From: Burkholderia ambifaria AMMD
GTDB taxonomy: Bacteria > Pseudomonadota > Gammaproteobacteria > Burkholderiales > Burkholderiaceae
Reading direction: 5' to 3'
Assembly (NCBI RefSeq): GCF_000203915.1
Contig: NC_008390.1
Location: 2,604,001-2,668,000, forward strand
Length of the DNA: 64,000 nt
This document shows positions 28,458-37,269 of the stretch, one piece after another. The position numbers and the translations under genes were made by a program. The notes under the pieces were generated by a model. It saw only the letters and a program-made list of their open reading frames with translations, was not told where the DNA came from and ran no database searches. Positions within the stretch are counted from its first letter, which is position 1, and the number at the start of each line of letters is the position of its first letter.

Positions 28458-29639
28458 ATGAATCCGACCGACCTGCATCCGCCGCATTGGCAGCTTTCCG
28501 AACGCGCCCGCAAGCTGACGAGCTCTGCGATCCGCGAGATCCTGAAGGTCACGGAACGCCCCGAGGTCATCTCGTTCGCAGGCGGCCTGCCGGCTCCGGC
28601 GACGTTCCCGGCCGAACGCATGCGCGCCGCGGCCGACCGCGTGCTGCGCGACGCGCCCGCCGCCGCACTCCAGTACAGCGCGACCGAAGGCTACCTGCCG
28701 CTGCGCGAATGGATCGCCGAGCGCTACAGCGTGCGCGTGTCGCAGGTGCTGATCACGACCGGCTCGCAGCAGGCACTCGACCTGCTCGGCAAGGCGCTGA
28801 TCGATCCGAACAGCCCGATCCTCGTCGAAACCCCGACTTACCTCGGCGCGCTGCAATCGTTCTCGCTGTACGAGCCGCGCTACGTGCAGGTGCCGACCGA
28901 CGAGCAGGGCCTGTTGCCCGAAGGCCTCACGCCCGAGCTGACCCAAGGCGCGCGCCTGCTGTACGCGCAGCCGAACTTCCAGAACCCGACCGGCCGCCGC
29001 CTGCCCGTCGAGCGCCGCCGCGCGCTCGCCGCGTTCGCGCAGTCGAGCCCGTTCCCGGTGCTGGAAGACGACCCGTACGGCGCGCTGAACTACCAGGGCG
29101 AGCCGCTGCCGACGATGCTGTCGATGGCGCCCGACCACATCGTGCACCTCGGCACGTTCTCGAAGGTGCTCGCGCCGGGCCTGCGGATCGGCTACATCAT
29201 TGCCCCCGAAGAACTCCACTTCAAGCTCGTGCAGGCCAAGCAGGCCACCGACCTGCACACGCCGACGCTCACGCAGCGCATCGCGCACGAAGTGATCAAG
29301 GACGGCTTCCTCGACGAGCACATCCCGACGATCCGCCAGTTGTACGGCGCGCAGTGCGAAGCGATGCTCGCGTCGCTCGCGCGGCACATGCCGGAAGGCG
29401 TCACGTGGAACCGTCCGGAAGGCGGGATGTTCATCTGGGTGAACCTGCCCGCGCAGATCGACAGCATGAAGCTGCTCGCCACGGCCGTGGACAACCACGT
29501 CGCCTTCGTGCCGGGCGCGCCGTTCTTCGCGGACGATGCTCAACAGAACACGCTGCGCCTGTCGTTCGTGACGGTGCCGCCCGAGAAGATCGAGGAAGGC
29601 GTGGCGCGGCTCGGCAAGCTGCTGCGCGAGCGCCTCTAA
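28458..29639 (+). CDS. PLP-dependent aminotransferase, LysN/2-aminoadipate type
   Basis: A 393-residue fold-type I aminotransferase lacking an HTH domain. Key regions are ISFAGGLPAPATFP, QYSATEGYLPLREW, YAQPNFQNPTGRR and the PLP Lys in HLGTFSKVLAPGLRIGY. GAGGAG precedes the ATG. It resembles alpha-aminoadipate or multi-substrate aminotransferases. It is followed closely by RidA, which removes reactive enamines made by PLP enzymes, so the two probably work together. Confidence 0.9.
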   Translation: MNPTDLHPPHWQLSERARKLTSSAIREILKVTERPEVISFAGGLPAPATFPAERMRAAADRVLRDAPAAALQYSATEGYLPLREWIAERYSVRVSQVLITTGSQQALDLLGKALIDPNSPILVETPTYLGALQSFSLYEPRYVQVPTDEQGLLPEGLTPELTQGARLLYAQPNFQNPTGRRLPVERRRALAAFAQSSPFPVLEDDPYGALNYQGEPLPTMLSMAPDHIVHLGTFSKVLAPGLRIGYIIAPEELHFKLVQAKQATDLHTPTLTQRIAHEVIKDGFLDEHIPTIRQLYGAQCEAMLASLARHMPEGVTWNRPEGGMFIWVNLPAQIDSMKLLATAVDNHVAFVPGAPFFADDAQQNTLRLSFVTVPPEKIEEGVARLGKLLRERL

Positions 29640-29684
29640 TCCCCCGCTTTTTCCTGTCACGACTCTCTACGAGGAATCGAACGC

Positions 29685-30143
29685 ATGGCTAACGTCTACG
29701 ACAAACTGAAGTCGCTCGGCATCGAGCTCCCGACCGCCGGCGCACCGGCCGCCGCCTACGTGATGAGCGCGCAAAGCGGCAACACGGTCTACCTGTCGGG
29801 CCACATCGCGAAAAAGGACGGCAAGGTCTGGGCCGGCAAGCTCGGCGCGGATCTGCAGACGGAAGACGGCAAGGCGGCCGCACGCTCGATCGCGATCGAC
29901 CTGCTCGCGACGCTGCACGCGCACACCGGCGACCTGAACAAGGTCACGCGCATCGTGAAGCTGATGAGCCTCGTCAACTCGACGCTCGACTTCACCGAAC
30001 AGCACGTCGTCACGAACGGTGCGTCGGAACTGATCGCGGAAGTGTTCGGCGACGCGGGCAAGCACGCGCGTTCGGCGTTCGGCGTCGCGCAGATTCCGCT
30101 CGGCGCATGCGTCGAGATCGAGCTGATCGCCGAAGTCGCGTAA
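29685..30143 (+). CDS. RidA/YjgF family enamine/imine deaminase
   Basis: A 152-residue member of the YjgF/YER057c/UK114 fold. It is longer than the 130-residue core and belongs to the TdcF-like subgroup with the opening LGIELPTAGAPAAAYV. Features include NTVYLSGHIAKKDG and the C-terminal AFGVAQIPLGACVEIELIAEV, where the usual substrate-binding Arg of archetypal RidA is replaced by a Gln-Ile-Pro stretch. It sits between an aminotransferase and a PhzF-like gene in the same direction. Confidence 0.9.
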   Translation: MANVYDKLKSLGIELPTAGAPAAAYVMSAQSGNTVYLSGHIAKKDGKVWAGKLGADLQTEDGKAAARSIAIDLLATLHAHTGDLNKVTRIVKLMSLVNSTLDFTEQHVVTNGASELIAEVFGDAGKHARSAFGVAQIPLGACVEIELIAEVA

Positions 30144-30165
30144 CTCACGTCACGCGATCGTCACG

Positions 30166-31047
30166 ATGACTAGCCACGGCGTCCGTTTCAAGCAGGTCGA
30201 CGTCTTCACGTCGGTACCGTTCAAGGGCAACCCGCTCGCGGTCGTGTTCGACGCCGATTCGCTCGGCGACGACGACATGCTCGCGATCGCCCGCTGGACG
30301 AACCTGTCGGAAACGGCGTTCGTGTGCACGCCGACCGATCTGGACGCCGATTACCGCGTCCGGATCTTCACGCCGGGCGGCGAACTGCCGTTCGCCGGCC
30401 ACCCGACGCTCGGCACCGCGCACGCGTTCCTGGAAAGCGGCGCGCGACCGCGCACGCCGGGCGTGCTGATCCAGCAATGCGGCGTCGGCCGGGTTGAGCT
30501 GCGCGAACTGGCCGACGGCTGGGCATTTGCCGCGCCGCCGGCTCGGTTCACGCCGCTCGACCGGGCCGACTATCCGGTGCTGGCGGCCGCGTTGCGCAGC
30601 AATGCGATCGATCCGGACGCCGAACCGTGCGCGGTCGACAACGGCGCGCCGTGGCTCGTCGTGCGGCTCACGTCGGTCGAAGCCTGCATCGGCCTCGCGC
30701 CCGATCCGGCCGCGCTCGGCGCCCTCATCCACCGCTACGGCGCGCACGGGCTCGCGGCGTACGCGCCCCACCCCGACGACGGCCCCGCGACGTTCGAAAT
30801 CCGCTGCCTGATGACGGGCGACGGTTTCGGCACCGGCGAGGATCCCGCCACCGGCAGCGCAAACGCCGCGCTGGCCGAGCTGCTGAGCCGCCAGCAGCGC
30901 CGCCCCGGCACGTCGTATACGGCCCGCCAGGGCACGGCGATCGGCCGCGCCGGCCGCATTGCCGTTCGCTATGACGACGACGGCACGATCTGGATCGGCG
31001 GCAACGTCGTGACGGTCGTGGACGGCACGTTCCAGATGCCCGCCTGA
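30166..31047 (+). CDS. PhzF family epimerase/isomerase-like protein
   Basis: A 293-residue protein with the two-lobed diaminopimelate-epimerase fold. The N-terminal signature QVDVFTSVPFKGNPLAVVFDA is followed by LSETAFVCTP, whose Glu is the family's catalytic acid, then FTPGGELPFAGHPTLGTA and GTGEDPATGSANAALAELL. It begins 22 nt after ridA, so it shares that operon. There is no phenazine cluster here; the reaction is unknown. Confidence 0.92.
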   Translation: MTSHGVRFKQVDVFTSVPFKGNPLAVVFDADSLGDDDMLAIARWTNLSETAFVCTPTDLDADYRVRIFTPGGELPFAGHPTLGTAHAFLESGARPRTPGVLIQQCGVGRVELRELADGWAFAAPPARFTPLDRADYPVLAAALRSNAIDPDAEPCAVDNGAPWLVVRLTSVEACIGLAPDPAALGALIHRYGAHGLAAYAPHPDDGPATFEIRCLMTGDGFGTGEDPATGSANAALAELLSRQQRRPGTSYTARQGTAIGRAGRIAVRYDDDGTIWIGGNVVTVVDGTFQMPA

Positions 31048-31268
31048 CGTTTCGTCGTTTCGCCACGTGCGATGGCCCGGCCGACGCCCTGAGGTTGCCC
31101 GTCTATCGCAAAAACGTTCCAGCCAGTAATATCGGGCCTAATCCGTCGCTTCGGCGGGTCTGTCCATGGTTGCGCATCCCGCGAACGAACAGACGCCGGG
31201 GCGACCCCAACCATAGCCGGCCATCCCGACGAGGATGGCGCAAGCGAGCAGGACGCCGCCCTTCTTCA

Positions 31269-33608
31269 ATGAGCTCCGCCCGGTCCAACCACACGCCGCC
31301 GACCCGGCCGCTGCGCGCGCCGCGCAAATCGCGCCGGCGTGCGCTGTTCGCGATCCCGTTGCTCGGGATGCTGGCGCTTGCGCTGCTGTGGGCGGTGATC
31401 ATCGCGCGACTGTCGGTCGAAAAGGACAGCGCGTACAAGGAAGCGGCGGCATCCGCCGCGATCCTGTCGTCCGCGCTCGAGCAGCACACCGTCAAGGCGA
31501 TCCACCAGGTCGACCAGATCACCCGCTTCGTCAAGTTCGAGTTCGAGAAATCGCCCGCGCACTTCAACCTCGCGAGCGCGGTCGAAAAAGGCGTCGTGCC
31601 GAGCGACACGCTGATCCAGGTCTCGCTCGTGAACGCGAAGGGTATCCTGTTCGCGAACACGGCCGACATTCATCCGCAGCCGATCAACCTGTCGGACCGC
31701 GAACATTTCAAGGTCCATCTCGCGCACAACGACGACCGCCTGTACATCAGCAAGCCGGTGTTCGGCCGCGTGTCGAGCCACTGGACGCTGCAGATGACGC
31801 GGCGGCTGAACAACCCGGACGGCAGCTTCGCGGGCATCGTCGTGGTGTCGGAAGACCCGAGCTACTTCACGAACGACTTCTACAACAACGCGGCGATCGG
31901 CAAGGAAGGCGTGATCGCCGTGGTGTCCGACACGGGCGCGGTGCTCGCGCGGCGCACCGGCTCGGTCAGCAACGCACCGGGTGCGTTCTCCGCGTCGGGC
32001 GTGTACCCGATCGCCGAGCGCGTGACGGGCACGATCATCGACCCGATCGACGGCGTGACGCGCATCGTGTCGTACCGCCACCTCGACGGCTACCCGCTCG
32101 CGGTGATGGTCGGGCTGTCGCAGACCGAGGAATTCGCGGACTACTCCCACACGCGCAACGTCTACCTGCTGATGACGAGCTTCATCACGCTCGCGATGCT
32201 CGCGTTCTTCAGCGTCGCGACGGGGCTGATCGGCAAGCTGCTGGGGCGCGAGCGCGAGATGACCCAGCTCGCCGAATACGACCTGCTCACCGGCCTCGCG
32301 AACCGCTACGCGACGCTGCGCGGGCTGCGCAACGACGTGTCGATGCCGGCCAGCCTGTCGCGGCTCGGCCTGCTGTTCATCGACCTCGACAACTTCAAGA
32401 CCGTCAACGACACGCTCGGCCACAACGCCGGCGACATCGTGCTGCAGATGACCGCGTCGCGCCTGTCGGATGCGGTCGGCGACGAAGGCTCGCTCGCGCG
32501 GATCGGCGGCGACGAGTTCGTGGTCGTGATGAAGGGCGACGACATCGAACGGCGCGCGGTGCGGCTCGCGGAGGCGATCATCCGGATGTTCGGCGAGCCG
32601 TTCGACGTGCGCGGCAGTTCGTTCGTGCTGCACGCCAGCATCGGCATCGCGCTGCACAGCGTCGCGAACGAAAGCGAGATCGACCTGCTGAAGAAGGCCG
32701 ACCTCGCGATGTACAGCGCGAAGGACGCCGGCAAGAACTGCTATCAGTTCTACGCGCCGCACCTGTCGCACCGCGCGGACCACCTGATGCGCTGGGAACA
32801 GCAGTTGCGCGTCGCGCTCGCCGAAGGGCAGCTGTTCCTCGCCTACCAGCCGAAGATCGACCTGACGCACCGCACGATCACCGGCTTCGAGGCGCTCGCG
32901 CGCTGGGATCACCCCGAGCACGGGATCATTTCCGCGAACGAATTCATTTCGATCGCCGAATCGACGGGCCTGATCGTGCCGATCGGCGACTTCGTGATCC
33001 GCACCGCGTGCGAGCAGATCGCGCGCTGGCGCGACGACGGCCACGACACGCTGACGCTCGCGATCAACATCTCGCCGGTGCAATTCTGGCGCGGCGACCT
33101 GATCGAGACGATTTCCCAGGCGCTGCAGGACACCGGCATCGACGCGAACCGGCTCGAGATCGAGATCACCGAGACCGCGATGATGGAATACCCGGAGCTC
33201 GTGTCCGAGAAGATCGTCGCGCTGAAGAAGCTCGGCATCCGGATCGCGCTCGACGATTTCGGCACCGGCTATTCATCGCTGTCGTACCTGCACCGCTTCT
33301 CCGTCGACACGCTGAAGGTCGACCGCTCGTTCGTGCAGGCCATCCCGAACGATCGCAGCGTGTGCGTGATGGTGTCGTCGATCGTGCATCTCGCGCGCTC
33401 GCTCGGCCTGACGGTCGTCGTCGAGGGCACCGAGACCGAGGAGCAGATCGCGTGGCTGTCCGCGCTCGGCGAGATCGAGGCGCAGGGCTTCCTGTTCTCG
33501 CGCCCCGTGCCGGCCGACGCGATTCCCGCGCTGATCGCACGCTTCGGCGTGCGCGGCGCCCGGCCGGACGTCCTCACGCACCGCGCGACCGGCAGCACGA
33601 GCGCCTGA
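31269..33608 (+). CDS. Membrane GGDEF-EAL cyclic-di-GMP signalling protein with sensor domain
   Basis: A 779-residue inner-membrane protein. Domains in order are a membrane helix (LFAIPLLGMLALALLWAVII), a periplasmic dCACHE-like sensor (about residues 55-285), a second helix (MTSFITLAMLAFFSVATGLI), a GGDEF domain with intact RIGGDEF (about 412) and an EAL domain with intact FEALARW (about 539) and DDFGTGYSSL. Both active-site motifs look complete, so it may be bifunctional. ATG 31269 starts the basic N terminus. It is a single gene. Confidence 0.93.
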   Translation: MSSARSNHTPPTRPLRAPRKSRRRALFAIPLLGMLALALLWAVIIARLSVEKDSAYKEAAASAAILSSALEQHTVKAIHQVDQITRFVKFEFEKSPAHFNLASAVEKGVVPSDTLIQVSLVNAKGILFANTADIHPQPINLSDREHFKVHLAHNDDRLYISKPVFGRVSSHWTLQMTRRLNNPDGSFAGIVVVSEDPSYFTNDFYNNAAIGKEGVIAVVSDTGAVLARRTGSVSNAPGAFSASGVYPIAERVTGTIIDPIDGVTRIVSYRHLDGYPLAVMVGLSQTEEFADYSHTRNVYLLMTSFITLAMLAFFSVATGLIGKLLGREREMTQLAEYDLLTGLANRYATLRGLRNDVSMPASLSRLGLLFIDLDNFKTVNDTLGHNAGDIVLQMTASRLSDAVGDEGSLARIGGDEFVVVMKGDDIERRAVRLAEAIIRMFGEPFDVRGSSFVLHASIGIALHSVANESEIDLLKKADLAMYSAKDAGKNCYQFYAPHLSHRADHLMRWEQQLRVALAEGQLFLAYQPKIDLTHRTITGFEALARWDHPEHGIISANEFISIAESTGLIVPIGDFVIRTACEQIARWRDDGHDTLTLAINISPVQFWRGDLIETISQALQDTGIDANRLEIEITETAMMEYPELVSEKIVALKKLGIRIALDDFGTGYSSLSYLHRFSVDTLKVDRSFVQAIPNDRSVCVMVSSIVHLARSLGLTVVVEGTETEEQIAWLSALGEIEAQGFLFSRPVPADAIPALIARFGVRGARPDVLTHRATGSTSA

Positions 33609-33753
33609 GCCCGCCACCCGCGCGGCGCCTGCGCGGCACCCGTTGCGCGGACCACCGATCGTTTCGTTTTCCGATCCGATTGTTTAGTCCATTTACTAGC
33701 GTTTTCGCGCATGGCAGTGTCACGATGCGCGGCGGACAATCGGGAGGGCCACC

Positions 33754-35025
33754 GTGTCGGCGGGCCGCCGGCACGATTTCAAGCGCGAGACCAGGCCCAG
33801 CGCCAACAGCATAGTCATGACAACCGTCGAAGTCGAAGCGGCCGAACGTGTCGAACCGGCACAGGCCTCCCTATGGACCTTGTTCAAGGTCGTCGCCGGC
33901 ATTTCCGCCGTATCGTGGGGCGGGCTGTCGATGATGGCCCAGCTCGAACGCCACTACGTCGACCGGTTGCAGCGCATCGAGCCGCACGTGTTCGCCGATT
34001 TCATCGCCCTCGCATGGCTCGTGCCGGGCCCGGTCGGCTGCAATGTCGCGGTGCAGGTCGGGCAGACGCTGCACGGCCGCGTCGGCGCGTGGATCGCCGG
34101 CATCGCGAGCGTGCTGCCGTTCTTCCTGCTGATGACGCTGTTCGCGATCTTCTACCGCACGCCGATCGTGCGCTCGCTCGCCGCGCCGATGCTGATCAAT
34201 CACTTCGGGATGGTGCTCGCCGCGCTGATCGGCGTCACGTGGATCAAGCAGTTGCGTACGCTCGCGCGCACGCGGCTCGAACAGTTGATTGCCGCGCTAT
34301 CGACAATTCTGCTCGCTTTCGCGCATAGTCCGGCCGCGTTCGTCGGGATTCTTTTCGCCGCGTTTGCAGCCGGCTGGCTGACCGGGCCGCCGCAAGACGA
34401 CGCGGTCGACTTCACGCTATCGAAGCGCGACCGCAACCTGCTCGTGCTGCTCGCCATCCTCGTCGCGCTGTTCGCGCTGCCGCTGTCCGGCGACTACCAA
34501 ATGACGCTGCTGTGGCCGCGGCTCGCCGGCGCCGGGATGACGCTGTTCGGCGGCGGCTTCTCCGCGCTGCCCGTGCTCAAGACGCTGTTCGTGTCGCCGG
34601 CGACCGGCATTTCCGATCACGACTTCACGCTGGCGTTTGCGCTGTCACCCGTGTCGCCCGGCCCGCTGCTGAACGTCGTGCCGTTTCTCGGCTACCTGAC
34701 CGACGGCTGGACCGGCGCGCTGCTCGCGACCGCCGCGCTGTTCATTCCGTCGGGGTGTCTCGTCGTGTTCGCGCAGAACCATCTGTTCCGGCTCAAGCGC
34801 CACTCGCGCTTCGAGCACGGGATGCACCTGATGCGCGCGGCGACGACGGGTTTTCTGGTCGTCGCCGTCGTGAAGATCCTGCATCGCGAACCGGCCGATC
34901 CCGTCTATTGGCTCACGGGCGCCTTTGCGATGCTGTGCTTCGCGCGCTTCAAGCTGCCCGTGTATGCCGTCTACGGTGCGGTCGCGATCGCGTGCGGCGC
35001 ATGGCTGTGGGCCGTCGCGCATTGA
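33754..35025 (+). CDS. Chromate transporter (ChrA/CHR) family protein
   Basis: A two-repeat CHR transporter with about ten helices. The paired signatures are SWGGLSMMAQLERHYVD in the first half and LFGGGFSALPVLKTLFV in the second. Relatives export chromate with protons, but many members have no proven role. GTG 33754 has a good GGGAGG site 6 nt upstream; ATG 33817 gives a shorter head and avoids the rare codons AGG and ATA, so the true start is open between the two. A TAGT-N6-ACTA repeat lies upstream near 33690. Confidence 0.85.
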   Translation: MSAGRRHDFKRETRPSANSIVMTTVEVEAAERVEPAQASLWTLFKVVAGISAVSWGGLSMMAQLERHYVDRLQRIEPHVFADFIALAWLVPGPVGCNVAVQVGQTLHGRVGAWIAGIASVLPFFLLMTLFAIFYRTPIVRSLAAPMLINHFGMVLAALIGVTWIKQLRTLARTRLEQLIAALSTILLAFAHSPAAFVGILFAAFAAGWLTGPPQDDAVDFTLSKRDRNLLVLLAILVALFALPLSGDYQMTLLWPRLAGAGMTLFGGGFSALPVLKTLFVSPATGISDHDFTLAFALSPVSPGPLLNVVPFLGYLTDGWTGALLATAALFIPSGCLVVFAQNHLFRLKRHSRFEHGMHLMRAATTGFLVVAVVKILHREPADPVYWLTGAFAMLCFARFKLPVYAVYGAVAIACGAWLWAVAH

Positions 35026-35065
35026 CGGCCGGCGGCAGTCACCGCCACCGCTCGCCCCTTCCCGC

Positions 35066-35512
35066 TCAGCCTGCCTGCACCGCGACGCGGCGTGCGACCC
35101 AGCGCGCCCGCAGCGCGTCGTACGCGAGGTTGAAGCAGAACGTGTAAGGCAGGAAGAACAGCACTATGCCGAGGTCGAGCAGCAGCGCCTCGACGAGGCT
35201 CACATTCAGCCACCACGCGGCGACCGGCACCACCATCGCGACGAGGCCGAGCTCGAACGCGACCGCATGCGCGACCCGCATCCCCACCGTGCGCGTGAGG
35301 CCGGCGCGCCGCTCGAAGCGGTCGAACAGCGTGTTGAACGTCATGTTCCAGGCCATCGCGATCAGCGACACCATCACCGTCAGCACGCCGACGTGCGACA
35401 CCGGCATGTCGAGCAGCCATGCGCCGATCGGCGCGCATAGCGCGATCGCCACCAGCTCGAACGTCAGCGCGTGAACGAGGCGTTCCGTCACCGTTTTATT
35501 CATCTGTTTCAT
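35066..35512 (-). CDS. PACE family multidrug/biocide efflux protein
   Basis: A 148-residue inner-membrane protein with two BTP repeats, each of two helices (RLVHALTFELVAIALCAPIGAW and RVAHAVAFELGLVAMVVPVAAW). This is the AceI/PACE pattern that exports chlorhexidine and similar cations. The Glu conserved in the first helix (TFELVAI) is present. GGAGGGAAGC fixes the start at 35512. It faces a LysR gene over 113 bp, the usual regulator arrangement for PACE genes. Confidence 0.92.
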   Translation of the reverse strand: MKQMNKTVTERLVHALTFELVAIALCAPIGAWLLDMPVSHVGVLTVMVSLIAMAWNMTFNTLFDRFERRAGLTRTVGMRVAHAVAFELGLVAMVVPVAAWWLNVSLVEALLLDLGIVLFFLPYTFCFNLAYDALRARWVARRVAVQAG

Positions 35513-35588
35513 GCTTCCCTCCGATTCGTTTGCTCAGATCATGTGTGGCATTCTAATCGGCACGACCGTATGAATCCAGTTTGATATC

Positions 35589-35603
35589 ATCGGTTTTACC
35601 GAT
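35589..35603. promoter_or_regulatory. LysR-type operator between PACE and LysR genes
   Basis: ATCGGT-TTT-ACCGAT is a perfect 6-bp inverted repeat with a T-N-A symmetry in the only short gap between the divergent pair, 23 bp before the regulator ATG. Confidence 0.6.
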
Positions 35604-35625
35604 ACAACGCGATGAGATCCGCCAC

Positions 35626-36510
35626 ATGCGCCACGCACCCGAAGCCCTGCTCGCCTTCGCCGAAGCCGCGCTGCTCGGCTCGTTCACGGCCGCCGCGCGC
35701 AAGCTGGGCAAGCGCCAGTCGACGGTGTCCGAAGCGATCGCGAACCTCGAGATCGATCTCGGCGTGCAGCTGTTCGACCGCTCGACGCGCACGCCGACGC
35801 TGACCGATGCCGGCCGCGCGCTGCTGCCGCAGGTGCAGCGCACGCTGGAAGCCGGCGCGGCGATCGACCGCACCGCCGCGCGGCTTGCGCAGGGCGAGGA
35901 AGCGCGGCTCACGCTCGTCGTGTCCGATACGTACCAGTCGAAGCGTTACGAGGAGACCTTGATGGCGCTCGAGCGGCGCTTTCCGGTGCTCGAGCTCGAA
36001 TGCCAGATCGCCGAGCACGAGGACGTGCTCGACCTGATCCAGCAGGGCCGCGCGCAGCTCGGGCTGATGGCCGCACGCGCCGTCTACCCGCCCAATATCG
36101 GCGCGGCGACGGTGGCGGAGGAATCCGAGATCGGTCTGTTCGTCGGGCGCACGCACGCGCTGGCCGCCCACGGCGACGCCGACGTGCCGCATGCGGCGCT
36201 GCGCGACGCGCGCGAGCTGCGCCTGAACACCTACGTGAAACCGGAGGATCGCGGCGCCGACGACCGGATCGTCGTCGGCACACAGCGCTGGCTCGCGCCG
36301 AGCTATCTGATGCTGCTGGAGATGGCGGTGCTGGGGTTCGGCTGGGCCGAGCTGCCGCGCTGGATGGTCGAGCACTTCGCGCGCGACCGGCTGTGCGAGT
36401 TGCGCTCGCGCGGCTGGCCGCGCCGCGTGCGGGTCGATGCGGTGTGGTCGCGCAACCGGCCGCTCGGCCCGGCCGGCGCGTGGCTGCTCGACGCGATGCT
36501 GGCCGCGTAG
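35626..36510 (+). CDS. LysR family transcriptional regulator
   Basis: A 294-residue LTTR. The winged HTH is at the N terminus (EAALLGSFTAAARKLGKRQSTVSEAIANLEIDLG spread over about residues 12-45) and the periplasmic-binding-like effector domain follows (VVSDTYQSKRYEETL onward). ATG 35626 is favoured over an in-frame upstream codon because it gives the normal LTTR N terminus. It is divergent from the PACE exporter and likely controls it through the site at 35589-35603. Confidence 0.9.
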   Translation: MRHAPEALLAFAEAALLGSFTAAARKLGKRQSTVSEAIANLEIDLGVQLFDRSTRTPTLTDAGRALLPQVQRTLEAGAAIDRTAARLAQGEEARLTLVVSDTYQSKRYEETLMALERRFPVLELECQIAEHEDVLDLIQQGRAQLGLMAARAVYPPNIGAATVAEESEIGLFVGRTHALAAHGDADVPHAALRDARELRLNTYVKPEDRGADDRIVVGTQRWLAPSYLMLLEMAVLGFGWAELPRWMVEHFARDRLCELRSRGWPRRVRVDAVWSRNRPLGPAGAWLLDAMLAA

Positions 36511-36565
36511 CGGCGCGCGGCACCGCGCCGGCGGCGAACGCCGAACGGCGCCGCGGAATCGGAGG

Positions 36566-37024
36566 TCAGAAGCCGCGCGACAGCACGGCGGCGCCGATCG
36601 TCACGACGCCGAGCACGAGATTGACGACGACGAGCAGGCGCACCGTGTTCACGGCACGCGCGCCATCGGGCCAGTTCTGCGCCTGCACCGCGCGGCGGAT
36701 ACGCGGGAACAGCGCGAAGCGGATGTGGCCGAAGATCAGCATCATCACGACGCCCAGCCCCGCCATCGCATGCAGCGTCCACGTCGCGTGCGCGCCGCCG
36801 AATGCCATCAGCAGGAATCCGCCGGACAGCAGAATCACGATCACCGAGCCCGACACCCAGTTGAAGAAGCGGCCGAACACGCCTTCGATCAGCGGCAGCC
36901 TGAGCTGCGGCGTCAGGTCGGACAGCGCCGGGCGCAGGCAGAAATTCGCGAAGACCATCCCGCCCACCCACACGGCGACGGCCAGCAGGTGAAGAAACAG
37001 CGCGACGGCAACAGCGTGGGACAT
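36566..37024 (-). CDS. CopD family membrane protein
   Basis: A 152-residue four-helix inner-membrane protein with the CopD-domain pattern: FLHLLAVAVWVGGMVFANF, then WVSGSVIVILLSGGFLLM, a His-rich third helix and a final hydrophobic helix. Relatives take part in copper uptake or are haem-binding-like membrane proteins; copper is not proven here. It is a single gene; the 245 bp upstream (37025-37269) hold its promoter region and the parC terminator. Confidence 0.83.
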   Translation of the reverse strand: MSHAVAVALFLHLLAVAVWVGGMVFANFCLRPALSDLTPQLRLPLIEGVFGRFFNWVSGSVIVILLSGGFLLMAFGGAHATWTLHAMAGLGVVMMLIFGHIRFALFPRIRRAVQAQNWPDGARAVNTVRLLVVVNLVLGVVTIGAAVLSRGF

Positions 37025-37193
37025 GGCGACAATCCTGATAGGGGTTGGGTGCAACGAACAGCCGCGTCATGCGCGGTCTCGAGCGACGTTCGACCGGCGG
37101 GCCGCCGCTCGGTTCGGACCCCGGGCGGCATTTCACACTATTTTGCAAATTCCGCGTGACGCCGCCACTGTCGCTTACCTGAATACGCCGCCC

Positions 37194-37236
37194 AAAAGAA
37201 CAGGCCGCACGCCCGCCGAAGCGGAGGTGCGGCCTG
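37194..37236 (-). terminator. Rho-independent terminator of parC
   Basis: On the minus strand a 10-bp stem (CAGGCCGCAC / GTGCGGCCTG) is followed by TTCTTTT. It lies about 35 bp after the parC stop. Confidence 0.85.
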
Positions 37237-37269
37237 CGATGCCGGTCGAGCCGGCGCGCGGATGCGGCG

